A DNA stretch of 64,000 nt from Paraburkholderia phenazinium (GTDB lineage Bacteria > Pseudomonadota > Gammaproteobacteria > Burkholderiales > Burkholderiaceae): positions 155,227 through 219,226 of the forward strand of contig NZ_FNCJ01000015.1 in NCBI RefSeq assembly GCF_900100735.1. The letters run 5' to 3'. The notes below the pieces were generated by a model. The model ran no database searches and was not told the origin of the DNA. It saw nothing but the letters and a program-made list of their open reading frames with translations. Position numbers and translations under genes: made by a program. This document shows, piece by piece, positions 35,528-44,259 of the stretch; position 1 is the first letter of the stretch; every line of letters starts with the position of its first letter.

Positions 35528-36291
35528 GCGAAGCCATCCTGCAGGCAAGCGGTATCGTAAAGCGCTATGGCAAGTTCACCGCGCTCTCCGAGGTCGATCT
35601 GCGTATTTTGCCGCGCACCGTGCATTCGGTGATCGGACCGAACGGCGCCGGCAAGACGACGCTGTTTCATGTCCTCACCGGCACCTTGCCGATCACCGCG
35701 GGCAAGATCGTGTTCGACGGTCACGACGTGACGCATGAGCCCGATCACAAGCGCGTGCGCCGTGGCGTCGCACGCTCGTTCCAGGTGACGAGTCTGTTTG
35801 CCAATCTCAGCGTGCGCGAGAACCTGCGGCTTGCCGCGCAAGGTGTGGATGCCCGGCGCGCGCTCAATGCCTGGACGCCGCCGCTCGGCCCGCTCGCGCA
35901 CGCCGATGTGGTGGACAGTGTGCTGGAGCGGCTGGCGCTACAGCGCTTTGCCGGCACCGTTGCGGGCGCGCTGTCGCACGGCCAGCAGCGGCGTCTCGAA
36001 GTCGGCATGGCGCTCGCCGCGCGCCCCAAGGCGATCTTCCTCGACGAGCCGACCTCGGGCATGGGCATCGACGATCTCGACGACATGAAACAGTTGATTC
36101 GCGGCCTGCGCGACGACTATACGGTGGTGCTGATCGAGCACAACATGGGCATCGTGATGGATATCTCCGACACCATCACCGTTATGCAGCAGGGCCGCGT
36201 GCTGGTGGAAGGCCGCCCCGACGAGATTCGCGGCGACGAACGGGTGAGGAGTGCTTATCTCGGCAACATGATCACGGGAGGCCGCGCATGA
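35524..36291 (+). CDS. LivG-type ABC transporter ATP-binding protein
   Basis: The 255-residue ATPase has Walker A GPNGAGKTT, the Q-loop within SFQVTSLF, an atypical signature LSHGQQR instead of LSGGQ as is common for LivG, and Walker B AIFLDEPTSGM, followed by the switch His in LIEHNM. It powers import through the LivHM-type pair. Starts with ATG overlapping the LivM stop. Confidence 0.93.
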   Translation: MSEAILQASGIVKRYGKFTALSEVDLRILPRTVHSVIGPNGAGKTTLFHVLTGTLPITAGKIVFDGHDVTHEPDHKRVRRGVARSFQVTSLFANLSVRENLRLAAQGVDARRALNAWTPPLGPLAHADVVDSVLERLALQRFAGTVAGALSHGQQRRLEVGMALAARPKAIFLDEPTSGMGIDDLDDMKQLIRGLRDDYTVVLIEHNMGIVMDISDTITVMQQGRVLVEGRPDEIRGDERVRSAYLGNMITGGRA

Positions 36292-36989
36292 TCCTCGACG
36301 TCCAGCAGATTCATGGCTTTTACGGCAAGAGCCACATCCTGCAAGGGGTGACGCTACGCATAGACGAAGGCGAGACCATTACGCTGCTGGGCCGCAACGG
36401 CGCAGGCAAGTCGACCACGCTCAAGAGCATCGCCGGGGTGGTGACGCCGCAGCTCGGCACGGTGACCTTTAAGGGCGAGCCGATCCACAAGCTCGCGCCG
36501 CATCGGATCGCCTCGCGCGGGGTGTGCTTCGTGCCCGAGCATCGCGGTATTTTCCGGTTGCTGTCGGTCGAAGAAAATTTGCGGCTCGGCGCCCGCAAGG
36601 ATTCGCCATGGCAACTCGACGACATCTACCGCATCTTCCCGCGCCTGAAGGAACGGCGCACGAATGGCGGCGCGCAACTGTCCGGGGGCGAGCAGCAGAT
36701 GCTCGCGATTGGCCGCGCGTTGATGAACCATCCGCGTCTGCTGATGCTCGATGAACCGGTGGAGGGGCTCGCGCCCGTGATCGTGGAAGAGATCGTTGCG
36801 CAGTTGAAGCTGATCAAGCAAGCGGGTGTCGCAATCCTGTTGGTTGAGCAGAACCTCGAGGTATGTTCGCAACTCGCGGACCGGCACTACATTATCGAGC
36901 AAGGAGTGATCGTGTACGAAGGCGATAACGCCGCGTTTATCGCCGACGAATCGATCAAGGACCGCTATCTGGGCGTGGGTGTCGTCTGA
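36288..36989 (+). CDS. LivF-type ABC transporter ATP-binding protein
   Basis: The 233-residue ATPase has Walker A GRNGAGKST, signature LSGGEQQM, Walker B LLMLDEPVEGLAP and switch His region... the final segment ILLVEQNLE is the usual LivF form. LRLGARKDS precedes the signature. It pairs with the LivG-type ATPase. ATG overlaps the LivG stop by four bases. The M81 gene starts 31 bases after its stop and appears to be in the same transcript. Confidence 0.93.
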   Translation: MILDVQQIHGFYGKSHILQGVTLRIDEGETITLLGRNGAGKSTTLKSIAGVVTPQLGTVTFKGEPIHKLAPHRIASRGVCFVPEHRGIFRLLSVEENLRLGARKDSPWQLDDIYRIFPRLKERRTNGGAQLSGGEQQMLAIGRALMNHPRLLMLDEPVEGLAPVIVEEIVAQLKLIKQAGVAILLVEQNLEVCSQLADRHYIIEQGVIVYEGDNAAFIADESIKDRYLGVGVV

Positions 36990-37020
36990 AGGCCGCGCCG
37001 TTTATCGCGAGGAAGCGCTG

Positions 37021-38517
37021 ATGAGAGTCCTCATCGCAAGGATGAACCACGAGACCAACACGTTCTCGCCTGTCGCAACACCGCTCGAAGCGTTCGGGCG
37101 CAACGGTCCGAGCTACGGCGAAGCGGCATGGCGCGAGAACAAAGGCATGCAGACTGCGATGGCCGCGTTTATCGATGCAGCCGAGCGCGAGGATGCGCAA
37201 ATCGTGACGCCGGTTTCGGCTTCCGCCAACCCGAGTGGACCAGTCGCGGCGGCCGCCTACGACGCGATCTGCAACGCGATCGTCGCGGCCGCGCCCGGTT
37301 GCGATGCGGTGCTCCTCGATCTGCACGGCGCCATGGTCGCGGAAAACTCGGCCGACGGCGAAGGCGATCTGCTCGCGCGCGTGCGGGCTGCCCTGCCGCA
37401 AGCGCCCATCGCGGTGGCGCTCGATCTGCATGGCAACGTCACCCAGAAGATGATCGACAACGCCGACGTCATCGTCAGCTTCAAGACCTATCCGCACGTG
37501 GATATGTATGAGACCGGCGCGCACGCCGCCCGTTTGCTGTTCGATCTGATCCATCGGCGGGCGCGGCCGGTGATCGCGTGGCGGCAGCCGCCCCTGCTCA
37601 CACACACGCTGCGCAGCGCGACCGCCGAAGGGGCGATGAAACGTGCGGTCGACGCCGCGCGTGCAGCCGAGGCCGGCGGGATGCTGGCGGTATCGGTGCT
37701 GTCGGGCTTTTCGCTGGCGGATATCGCGGCGCCTTGCATCAGCGTCGTGGTCGTGGGCGACGGCGATCGCGCCGCTGCGGAACAGGTCGCGCAACGCATC
37801 GCGCAGCAGATCTGGGACGAGCGCAATGATTTCTTTTATCGCAGCGCGGCACTGGCAGACTCGGTCGCGCAGGCAGCGAGGCTTGCCGACGGCGCCGACA
37901 AACCGGTGCTATTGCTGGATCACGGCGACAACTGCATGTCGGGCGGCACGTGCGACACCATGGATCTGCTCGCCGAAGTTCTCAAGCAGGGCCTCGACGG
38001 TGTGGTGAGCGGGCCGCTTTGCGATCCCGAAGCTGTCGCGGCATTGAATGACGCAGGCGTAGGCGCCACTGTGACGCTACCCGTAGGCAACAAGCTCGCC
38101 GGCAAGGCTGTGCAGCCGCAATCGCCGATGACAGTGACGGGTGTGGTGCGCGCACTCACGGATGGCGAATACATCATCAGCGGTCCTACCTATACCGGTC
38201 AGCGCGCCTTCATGGGACGCGCCGCTGTACTCGATATCGGCCCGGCAACGCTGGTCGTCACCGAGCGCACGCATGAACCGTGGGACCTGGGTGTGTTCGA
38301 AAGCGTCGGTATCGATCCACGGCGCGCGCGCTTCCTGCTGCTCAAATCGCGGATGTATTGCCGGCCGGTATTCGTGCCGATTGCCGCGGCGCTGGTGGAA
38401 TGCGACAGCCGCGGGGTGACGAGTTCGGATTATGGGCTGTTCAACTTCGAGCGGATAAAGCGGCCGGCTTATCCGTTGGATGCGGGTGCAACGTGGCCAA
38501 CGCGTCCGGCGCAGTAA
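37021..38517 (+). CDS. M81-family (MlrC / microcystinase C-like) metallopeptidase
   Basis: The 498-residue protein begins MRVLIARMNHETNTFSP and contains DLHGAMVAENSADGEGDLL, ALDLHGNVTQKMIDNAD and YPHVDMYETG, where the Asp-His and His pairs bind zinc in this family. A C-terminal domain with DHGDNCMSGGTCD follows. MlrC cleaves linear peptide intermediates of microcystin breakdown; burkholderial relatives more likely act on other amide or peptide-like compounds. GAGGAAG lies upstream of ATG 37021. Co-transcription with the ABC importer suggests the importer brings in its substrate. Confidence 0.9.
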   Translation: MRVLIARMNHETNTFSPVATPLEAFGRNGPSYGEAAWRENKGMQTAMAAFIDAAEREDAQIVTPVSASANPSGPVAAAAYDAICNAIVAAAPGCDAVLLDLHGAMVAENSADGEGDLLARVRAALPQAPIAVALDLHGNVTQKMIDNADVIVSFKTYPHVDMYETGAHAARLLFDLIHRRARPVIAWRQPPLLTHTLRSATAEGAMKRAVDAARAAEAGGMLAVSVLSGFSLADIAAPCISVVVVGDGDRAAAEQVAQRIAQQIWDERNDFFYRSAALADSVAQAARLADGADKPVLLLDHGDNCMSGGTCDTMDLLAEVLKQGLDGVVSGPLCDPEAVAALNDAGVGATVTLPVGNKLAGKAVQPQSPMTVTGVVRALTDGEYIISGPTYTGQRAFMGRAAVLDIGPATLVVTERTHEPWDLGVFESVGIDPRRARFLLLKSRMYCRPVFVPIAAALVECDSRGVTSSDYGLFNFERIKRPAYPLDAGATWPTRPAQ

Positions 38518-38535
38518 TGGCGCAGTCGAGACAGC

Positions 38536-39435
38536 TTATGCGTCGCTCGACATCCGCGCCTTCAAGAACTCGATAAACAACCGCGTCCGCGCCGGCAGCA
38601 AGCGCGTTTCCGTAATCGCATGCACCTGCACGGGCGCGAGGCTCCACTCAGGAAGCACGCGCACCAGCCGGCCGAAGGCGACCTCGTCGCGTGCGAGTAG
38701 CTCGTCCAACGCGGCGATGCCCATCCCTTGAGTCGCCAGCGAACGGCTGAGGCCAACGCTGTTCATCGCGAACCGGGTGGGCGTCATCACCTCGACCGTC
38801 TCGTCGCCGCGATGCAGCGTTCGCCATGTTTCCCCCTGCCGCGTGGCCCCCTGGGCGACGCACAACACATGCTGACTGAGATCGTCGGGATGACGCAGCG
38901 GCGGCGCCTGCTCCACATAGCCAGGCGCCGCATACAGGTACCTCGGCACCAGCGCGATGGGCCGTGCCACCAGCATCGACGGCGCCGTGGGCGGCGGCCC
39001 CATGCGGATGGCGAGATCGAACGGCTCGGTCTGCAAGTCGATACGGCGCGGCGTCAGGTCGAATTCAAAAGCGATCAACGGATACGTCCGCGCAAAGTCG
39101 GCGAGGATCGGCGCGAGGCGCCCGGTGGCGAGATCGACGGGCATCGAGACCCGTAGCGTGCCGGTGGGCCGCTCCGCCACATCCAGCAGCGATTCATGTG
39201 CAATCCGCGCTTCCTCGACGATGCTCTGGCAGCGCTTGAAATACACCTCACCAGCTTCAGTCAGTTCCACCTTACGGGTCGAGCGGTGCAGCAGCCGCAA
39301 GCCGATAGTCTTCTCCAGTTCCGCAATATGCCGCGAGAGCGTCGAATTCGGCATATCCAGCGCCTCCGCCGCGCGGCGAAAGCTACGGGTGCGCGCCACT
39401 TCGACGAACAGGCGCATATAGCTCAACAGTTCCAT
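38536..39435 (-). CDS. LysR-type transcriptional regulator
   Basis: The 299-residue protein has an N-terminal LysR helix-turn-helix (YMRLFVEVARTRSFRRAAEA, NSTLSRHIAELEKTIGLRLL) and a periplasmic-binding-like effector domain. It is divergent from the old yellow enzyme gene with repeated half-sites between them, the standard arrangement for a LysR regulator and its target. Convergent with the M81 gene. Confidence 0.95.
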   Translation of the reverse strand: MELLSYMRLFVEVARTRSFRRAAEALDMPNSTLSRHIAELEKTIGLRLLHRSTRKVELTEAGEVYFKRCQSIVEEARIAHESLLDVAERPTGTLRVSMPVDLATGRLAPILADFARTYPLIAFEFDLTPRRIDLQTEPFDLAIRMGPPPTAPSMLVARPIALVPRYLYAAPGYVEQAPPLRHPDDLSQHVLCVAQGATRQGETWRTLHRGDETVEVMTPTRFAMNSVGLSRSLATQGMGIAALDELLARDEVAFGRLVRVLPEWSLAPVQVHAITETRLLPARTRLFIEFLKARMSSDA

Positions 39436-39448
39436 GCCGATTGCTCCA

Positions 39449-39500
39449 CTGATGGATCACTGTATTCAATTATAGGTCTTTATCTCTCTGATGGATCAGT
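39449..39500. promoter_or_regulatory. Repeated CTGATGGATCA motif, candidate LysR sites
   Basis: CTGATGGATCA occurs at 39449-39459 and 39489-39499, exactly 40 bases apart, about four helical turns. The second copy is the inverted repeat CTGAT-GG-ATCAG. Both lie in the LysR/old yellow enzyme divergent gap. Confidence 0.7.
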
Positions 39501-39539
39501 CCATTCTGTCGATACACCCTCACTCGCCAAGGAATCGAC

Positions 39540-40607
39540 ATGAACCCGCTCTACCAAAGCACCCGTATCGGCCGCCACACCTTGCGCAACCGCCTTGTCA
39601 TGGCGCCGATGACCCGTTCACGCGCCGACGATGCGACCGGCGTGCCCTCGCCGCTCGCCGAGCAGTATTACGCCCAGCGCGCCAGGGCCGGCCTGATCGT
39701 GACCGAAGGCACCTTCCCGTCGCCGATGGGCAAAGGCTACGTGCGCACCCCCGGCATCCATTCCGCCGCGCAGATCGAGGCCTGGAAGCGCATCACCGCC
39801 GCGGTCCATGCCAAAGGCGGCCTGATCTTCCTGCAACTGATGCACACGGGGCGCATCTCGCATCCGAGCCTGCTGCCGGACCACGCAACGCCGGTTGCGC
39901 CCTCGGCTATAGCCGCCCAAGGCAAGGTCTTCACCGCCACGGGACCGCAAGACTTCGTGGTGCCGCGCGCTTTGGAAACCGAGGAAATTCCGGGCATCGT
40001 CGAGGAGTACCGGCTTGCCACGCGTCATGCTCTCGAAGCGGGTTTCGACGGCGTCGAGTTGCACGCCGCCTCGGGCTACCTGCCGGAGCAGTTCCTGTCC
40101 TCCGGAACCAACCAACGCACCGACCGCTACGGCGGCTCGCTCGCCAACCGTGCGCGCTTCGTGCTGGAAGTGCTGAGCGCCATGGCCGAAGAGGCCGGCA
40201 GCGATCGCGTCGGCATCAAGATCGCACCGGAGATGGGCTTTAACAGCGTGAGCGACGCAGCGCCGCAGGAAACCTATCAGTACCTCGTGCAGCGCATCGG
40301 GGAGCTCAAACTGGCCTACCTGTACGTCGCGAAAACCAACAGCCCATTCGACTACCGCGCGCTCCTGCGGCCCCTGTTCAACGGCCCCTTGCTGCACGGC
40401 GGCGGCCTCGACAAGGACAGCGCGCAAACGCTGGTCGCCGAGGGCAGCGCCGATGCGGCCGTATTCGGCAGCCTGTATCTCGCCAACCCGGATTTGCCGC
40501 AACGCTTCCTGAAGGACGCGCCGCTCAACACACCCGACCGTGACACGTTCTACTCGGCCGGCCCGCTAGGCTACATCGACTACCCCGCTCTGGAGAGCGC
40601 ACAATGA
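39540..40607 (+). CDS. Old yellow enzyme-family alkene reductase (FMN)
   Basis: The 355-residue protein shows the OYE barrel: MAPMTRSRADD at strand 1, QLMHTGRISH, FDGVELHAASGYLPEQFLS, RTDRYGGSLANRARF and the phosphate-binding end DKDSAQTLVAEGSADAAVFG. Active-site residues for FMN and the tyrosine donor (LHAASGYLPEQF) are present. It reduces activated alkenes or nitro compounds with NAD(P)H. The divergent LysR gene probably controls it. Confidence 0.95.
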   Translation: MNPLYQSTRIGRHTLRNRLVMAPMTRSRADDATGVPSPLAEQYYAQRARAGLIVTEGTFPSPMGKGYVRTPGIHSAAQIEAWKRITAAVHAKGGLIFLQLMHTGRISHPSLLPDHATPVAPSAIAAQGKVFTATGPQDFVVPRALETEEIPGIVEEYRLATRHALEAGFDGVELHAASGYLPEQFLSSGTNQRTDRYGGSLANRARFVLEVLSAMAEEAGSDRVGIKIAPEMGFNSVSDAAPQETYQYLVQRIGELKLAYLYVAKTNSPFDYRALLRPLFNGPLLHGGGLDKDSAQTLVAEGSADAAVFGSLYLANPDLPQRFLKDAPLNTPDRDTFYSAGPLGYIDYPALESAQ

Positions 40608-40664
40608 ACCGGGCCATTGCAACCGCGCCGCTCGCGCAGATCGCATGACCGACTATCGGATCGC

Positions 40665-40704
40665 CATGGACTCGTTTCAATTCGGTATCCGAAATGAGTC
40701 CATG
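40665..40704. terminator. Long stem-loop after old yellow enzyme gene
   Basis: A 14-bp stem (40665-40678 with 40691-40704, one G-T pair) with a 12-base loop lies 57 bases after the stop. No T tract follows, so termination is probable but not certain. Confidence 0.5.
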
Positions 40705-40854
40705 CACTTTGGGCAAATCCGCTCAAAACATCGGAAAGTGTCATGAAAAAATAATCTAAAAATGATGTTGCAGCGCAGCATTTAAACGCCTATGCTGAGT
40801 CAGCGGAGCTTGGGGCCTGCGTGCCTATCGGGCCCTCTAACTGCGGAGGCATAC

Positions 40855-41076
40855 ATGACACATCCGCGCATAACTGATTTGACGCTGCACGTATTTGAAC
40901 AGGAGGGTGGCTGGCATTGGGCCCTCACCACCGAACGACTGCGCGGCGCCGGCAAGAAAGTGGTTGCCTATAGCGAGGAGGTGTTTTCCTCGCAGGCGCA
41001 AGCACGTGCCGACGGAGAACGCGCCGAAGGGCAATGGGAGCGTGACGGCGGACTGCGGCGCTCGGAGTTGGCATAG
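40855..41076 (+). CDS. Small conserved-looking protein of unknown function
   Basis: The 73-residue product (MTHPRITDLTLHVFEQEGGW...) has no transmembrane segment or signal. Residues 5-40 look like beta strands and the C-terminal part is charged and helical. GGAGG lies six bases before ATG 40855, a strong ribosome site, which supports a real gene and rules out the longer frame from 40792. I do not recognise a family. Confidence 0.65.
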   Translation: MTHPRITDLTLHVFEQEGGWHWALTTERLRGAGKKVVAYSEEVFSSQAQARADGERAEGQWERDGGLRRSELA

Positions 41077-41148
41077 CGGCAGTACGCGAATCGAAAGGTA
41101 ACGCTTTGTTTCTTTTTCTGCCGTTGACGAGCGCCAAACGCTGACGCG

Positions 41149-42066
41149 CTAGCCTTCCTTACACAATATCTCGTGAACGCGGTGCATATGATCCGCAGTC
41201 TGCTTTTGCAGGTACGCGATCGCTTCCTTGATCCGCTTCGCCTCGCCTAGCTGAAACGCATACTCGCGCAGCAGCGCTTCGCTCGTCACCTGGTCATTCA
41301 GCGTGCCGAGTTCATCCTGCACCACGGTCAGGTGCTCGATCACGGCCTGATGGCCGCCATCCAGAACCGGCGCGAAGAACTGCAGCAGGTAGCGCAGTTT
41401 TTTTCCCGCGATTCTGACCTCGTGAAGCGCGCCGTAATCTGACTCCTTCGCTGCAATCGCGCGTTTCACGCGCTTTTTCAAGGCTTTTTCGGCGACTTGC
41501 ACGCGCTCTTCGGCAAAACCCGTAATGGGCTGGCCAGCGCCGTGCGCCTCGAGTTGTGCTCGGGCGGCGGCCACTGCCTGCTGCAGGATCCGCTCGACAC
41601 CCGCGTTGCCGATTGCCCTCAAACTGAACGACAAGGCCTCGGTCCGGTGCGCCTCGATGGCTTCGATCAGCCACGCAAACGAATGCTTACTCGATGGTGC
41701 TGCGGGCGCTATGAGTTCGTGCAGAACGTCCCAGTCGCGCGTCCTGCCGGCAGCGTCCGCCAGCGACTTGAACTCGCGGCGTTGCAGTTTCGCATCGTGT
41801 TTGTCGAGTAACGGGTCGTAGGCCCACCAGAGTGTTCGCAGGCGACGCATCGCCACCCGCAGCTTATGCAGGTCCTCAGGGTCGGCCCCACGATCGAGCT
41901 TATGCGCTCTGTCTAGCGCCTCTCTACAAATCGACTCGGCGAGCAGCACGAACGCCTCGGCAACCGTCATTGAAGCGTCGATCAATCCGATACGGCCAGG
42001 GCTGGCGGCGGGCGATGGCGGACGGGTGTCTGTCGATTCGGTGGCATCCGGACGAGTGCTCATCAT
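41149..42066 (-). CDS. CHAD domain protein
   Basis: The 305-residue protein contains two histidine/lysine/arginine-rich helical repeats typical of CHAD domains, DLHKLRVAMRRLRTLW near residue 65 and LHEVRIAGKKLRYLLQFF near 230. CHAD proteins bind polyphosphate through this positive surface. No CYTH triphosphatase domain is fused. ATG 42066 with AAGG upstream is chosen over an unconserved extension. It is divergent from a phosphoesterase, which may be a functional hint. Confidence 0.85.
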   Translation of the reverse strand: MMSTRPDATESTDTRPPSPAASPGRIGLIDASMTVAEAFVLLAESICREALDRAHKLDRGADPEDLHKLRVAMRRLRTLWWAYDPLLDKHDAKLQRREFKSLADAAGRTRDWDVLHELIAPAAPSSKHSFAWLIEAIEAHRTEALSFSLRAIGNAGVERILQQAVAAARAQLEAHGAGQPITGFAEERVQVAEKALKKRVKRAIAAKESDYGALHEVRIAGKKLRYLLQFFAPVLDGGHQAVIEHLTVVQDELGTLNDQVTSEALLREYAFQLGEAKRIKEAIAYLQKQTADHMHRVHEILCKEG

Positions 42067-42341
42067 AGGGTGCGCCTTCTGGGCTAGGGTCCTTTTCAAT
42101 CCTACAACGTACGACCGCCGCGACCAAACCGAACTCAAACAATATTGCCGCGTGACATCAAAAGGTAATGAATTCGTGGGGCATTTTGACCTGGCAAAAC
42201 GAAAGCAACGATCTGCCGAACCCGCAGCGAAGCTCGATGTCGAAGCCACGGAACGCATGTAGGTGACATGAAGCGACTTGCAGCGAGCTTACCGTGCCAT
42301 GCATGCCGGGTATCGAAACGACATCAACCAAGGAGTTGTCT

Positions 42342-43796
42342 ATGGCTAACCAGCTTGGCGAGATTCAGCATATCGTGGTCCTGATGCTGGAGAACCGTTC
42401 GTTCGATCATATGCTAGGTTTTCTTTATGCGGACCAGCAAAATCAGTCGCCTTCGGGCCAGCCTTTCGACGGGCTGACCGGTAACGAATCCAATCCTGCT
42501 TCGAACGGCGAAGCGGTCAAGGTGTACGCCATTCAGGCGAGCGACAGCAACGCCTATTTTCAGCCTGGCGCCGACCCCGGCGAAGGCTATAGCGCGACCA
42601 ACTCGCAGTTGTTCGGCACGGTGGCCGCGCCCTCACCGCCGGTCGCCACCAATCAGGGTTTCGTGACCGATTACGCCTATACGCTCGGCTGGGAATCGAA
42701 GAAGCCGAGTTGGTCCGTGTTGCCGGACACGGTTGCCTCGGACATCATGGGGATGTTTACGCCCGACATGCTGCCGGTGCTCTCGGGTCTTGCGCGCGGC
42801 TACGCCGTGTGTGACCAGTGGTTCAGCTCGGTGCCGACCGAGACCTTGCCGAATCGCGCGTTCGTGTGCGCGGCGACCAGTCAGGGGCACATGGACGACA
42901 ACACCAAAACCTATACCTCGCCGAGCATCTTCGGCTTGATGTCGCAACACAATCAAGGCTGGGCCATCTACGGTTATAACCAGGCGCCACTCACACGGCT
43001 CAACTTCCCGGACACGACCAACGCGTCCGACGCTCACTTCGGCCTGTTCACCGATTTCCAGGCCGCCGCGCGAAACGGCACACTGCCGGCTTATACGTTT
43101 CTTGAACCGAGTTGGGACGCCGCCGGCAACAGCCAGCATCCCAACTACGATGTGGCCTTGGGCGAGCAATTGATCCACGACGTGTACTACGCTCTGCGCA
43201 GCAACGCGGCGCAGTGGAACAAGACGCTGCTGATCATCACCTATGACGAGCATGGCGGCTGTTACGACCACGTCGCGCCGCCGTCGGGCGCCGTGCCGCC
43301 GGATAACTCCGCGGGCGAATACGGTTTCGACTTCAAGCGCTTCGGCTTACGGGTGCCGACCGTGCTGGTCTCGCCGCTGATCGAGCCAGGTACGGTGTTC
43401 CGCGTTCCACCGGGCACGATGCCGCTCGATCACACCTCGATCCTGAAGACGGTCGAAACCCGTTGGGGGCTGCCTGCCCTGACGGCGCGCGATGCCGCCG
43501 CTCCCGACGTGGGCAATGTGTTGACGCTCACTACACCGCGCAGCGACGACCCGCTGGCTTCTGTGACCGTGCCGACCTCGGGCGGCAGCAACAGCGCGGC
43601 AGAGCAGCCCTCGCATCTGCAACAGGTGCACGCCGAGCTGGTGTCGCGCTTGCCGGTGCCGGATGCACACGGCGGCACGTATCATCAGATGCCGGCTTTG
43701 CGGACCAACGCCGATTACGCGCATTACATTGCTTCGCGCACCGAAGCATGGCTTGCGAGCCGCAAGACGCTGAATACTGTGCGCGAACACAGTTGA
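42342..43796 (+). CDS. Alkaline-phosphatase-fold phosphoesterase (phospholipase C/AcpA type), leaderless
   Basis: The 484-residue protein belongs to the phosphoesterase family that includes phospholipase C and acid phosphatase AcpA: IQHIVVLMLENRSFDHMLGF with the metal-binding Glu/Asn at the very N-terminus, and TYDEHGGCYDHVAPP with the distal Asp/His pair. It lacks the Tat signal peptide usual for secreted members. AAGGAG lies six bases before ATG 42342, so the leaderless form is likely real and the protein cytoplasmic or exported another way. Substrate is unknown. Confidence 0.88.
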   Translation: MANQLGEIQHIVVLMLENRSFDHMLGFLYADQQNQSPSGQPFDGLTGNESNPASNGEAVKVYAIQASDSNAYFQPGADPGEGYSATNSQLFGTVAAPSPPVATNQGFVTDYAYTLGWESKKPSWSVLPDTVASDIMGMFTPDMLPVLSGLARGYAVCDQWFSSVPTETLPNRAFVCAATSQGHMDDNTKTYTSPSIFGLMSQHNQGWAIYGYNQAPLTRLNFPDTTNASDAHFGLFTDFQAAARNGTLPAYTFLEPSWDAAGNSQHPNYDVALGEQLIHDVYYALRSNAAQWNKTLLIITYDEHGGCYDHVAPPSGAVPPDNSAGEYGFDFKRFGLRVPTVLVSPLIEPGTVFRVPPGTMPLDHTSILKTVETRWGLPALTARDAAAPDVGNVLTLTTPRSDDPLASVTVPTSGGSNSAAEQPSHLQQVHAELVSRLPVPDAHGGTYHQMPALRTNADYAHYIASRTEAWLASRKTLNTVREHS

Positions 43797-43808
43797 GTGA
43801 GGCGGTGC

Positions 43809-43837
43809 AAGCGCGGGCTAGCCACTAGCCCGCGCTT
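43809..43837. terminator. Perfect stem-loop between convergent genes
   Basis: A perfect 13-bp stem (AAGCGCGGGCTAG paired with its complement) closes a 3-base loop between the phosphoesterase stop and the convergent monooxygenase stop. It probably ends both transcripts; T content after it is low. Confidence 0.7.
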
Positions 43838-43842
43838 CTGCT

Positions 43843-44148
43843 TCAGGCAAGCTGATTCTTCAGGCCCAGCACTTCGATCTTCTCGATGCTCGGCGGCGCC
43901 ACGAACAACTCGTCGGCCCGCGCCATCAGTGCCTGGGCAATCGACCCTTCGAGGTGAGCCTGACGGCCCGCCTCATCAGTAAACGCATCGAACACCCCAA
44001 AGATGTGCTCCGAAAGCTTCAGGGCAAACCAGATGGGCGTGGTGGCTTCCTGGTTCGCCAGCGCGAGCCCGGTTTCCAGAAATGCGGCGACCTCCGACTC
44101 CTTACCGGGCCTGGCTTCAAAACGTGCGAAAAGTGCGTACTTGATCAT
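43843..44148 (-). CDS. Antibiotic biosynthesis monooxygenase (ABM) / quinol monooxygenase-like protein
   Basis: The 101-residue protein has the ferredoxin-like ABM layout: KYALFARFEARPGKESEVAAFL at strand 1 and helix 1, then PIWFALKLSEHIFGVFDAF and EAGRQAHLEG. Relatives such as YgiN act on quinols or protect from reactive compounds. It is divergent by 111 bases from a GlxA-type regulator that may control it. Confidence 0.85.
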   Translation of the reverse strand: MIKYALFARFEARPGKESEVAAFLETGLALANQEATTPIWFALKLSEHIFGVFDAFTDEAGRQAHLEGSIAQALMARADELFVAPPSIEKIEVLGLKNQLA

Positions 44149-44259
44149 GGTCCTGCTCCGTCTTTAAGGGCATCGCAACGTTTGCGACAGAAGCCACTTT
44201 ACAGCGTGGACGGCATCTGGGATGCTGGCACGATTGACATCTTTGGTATCGATCACGCC

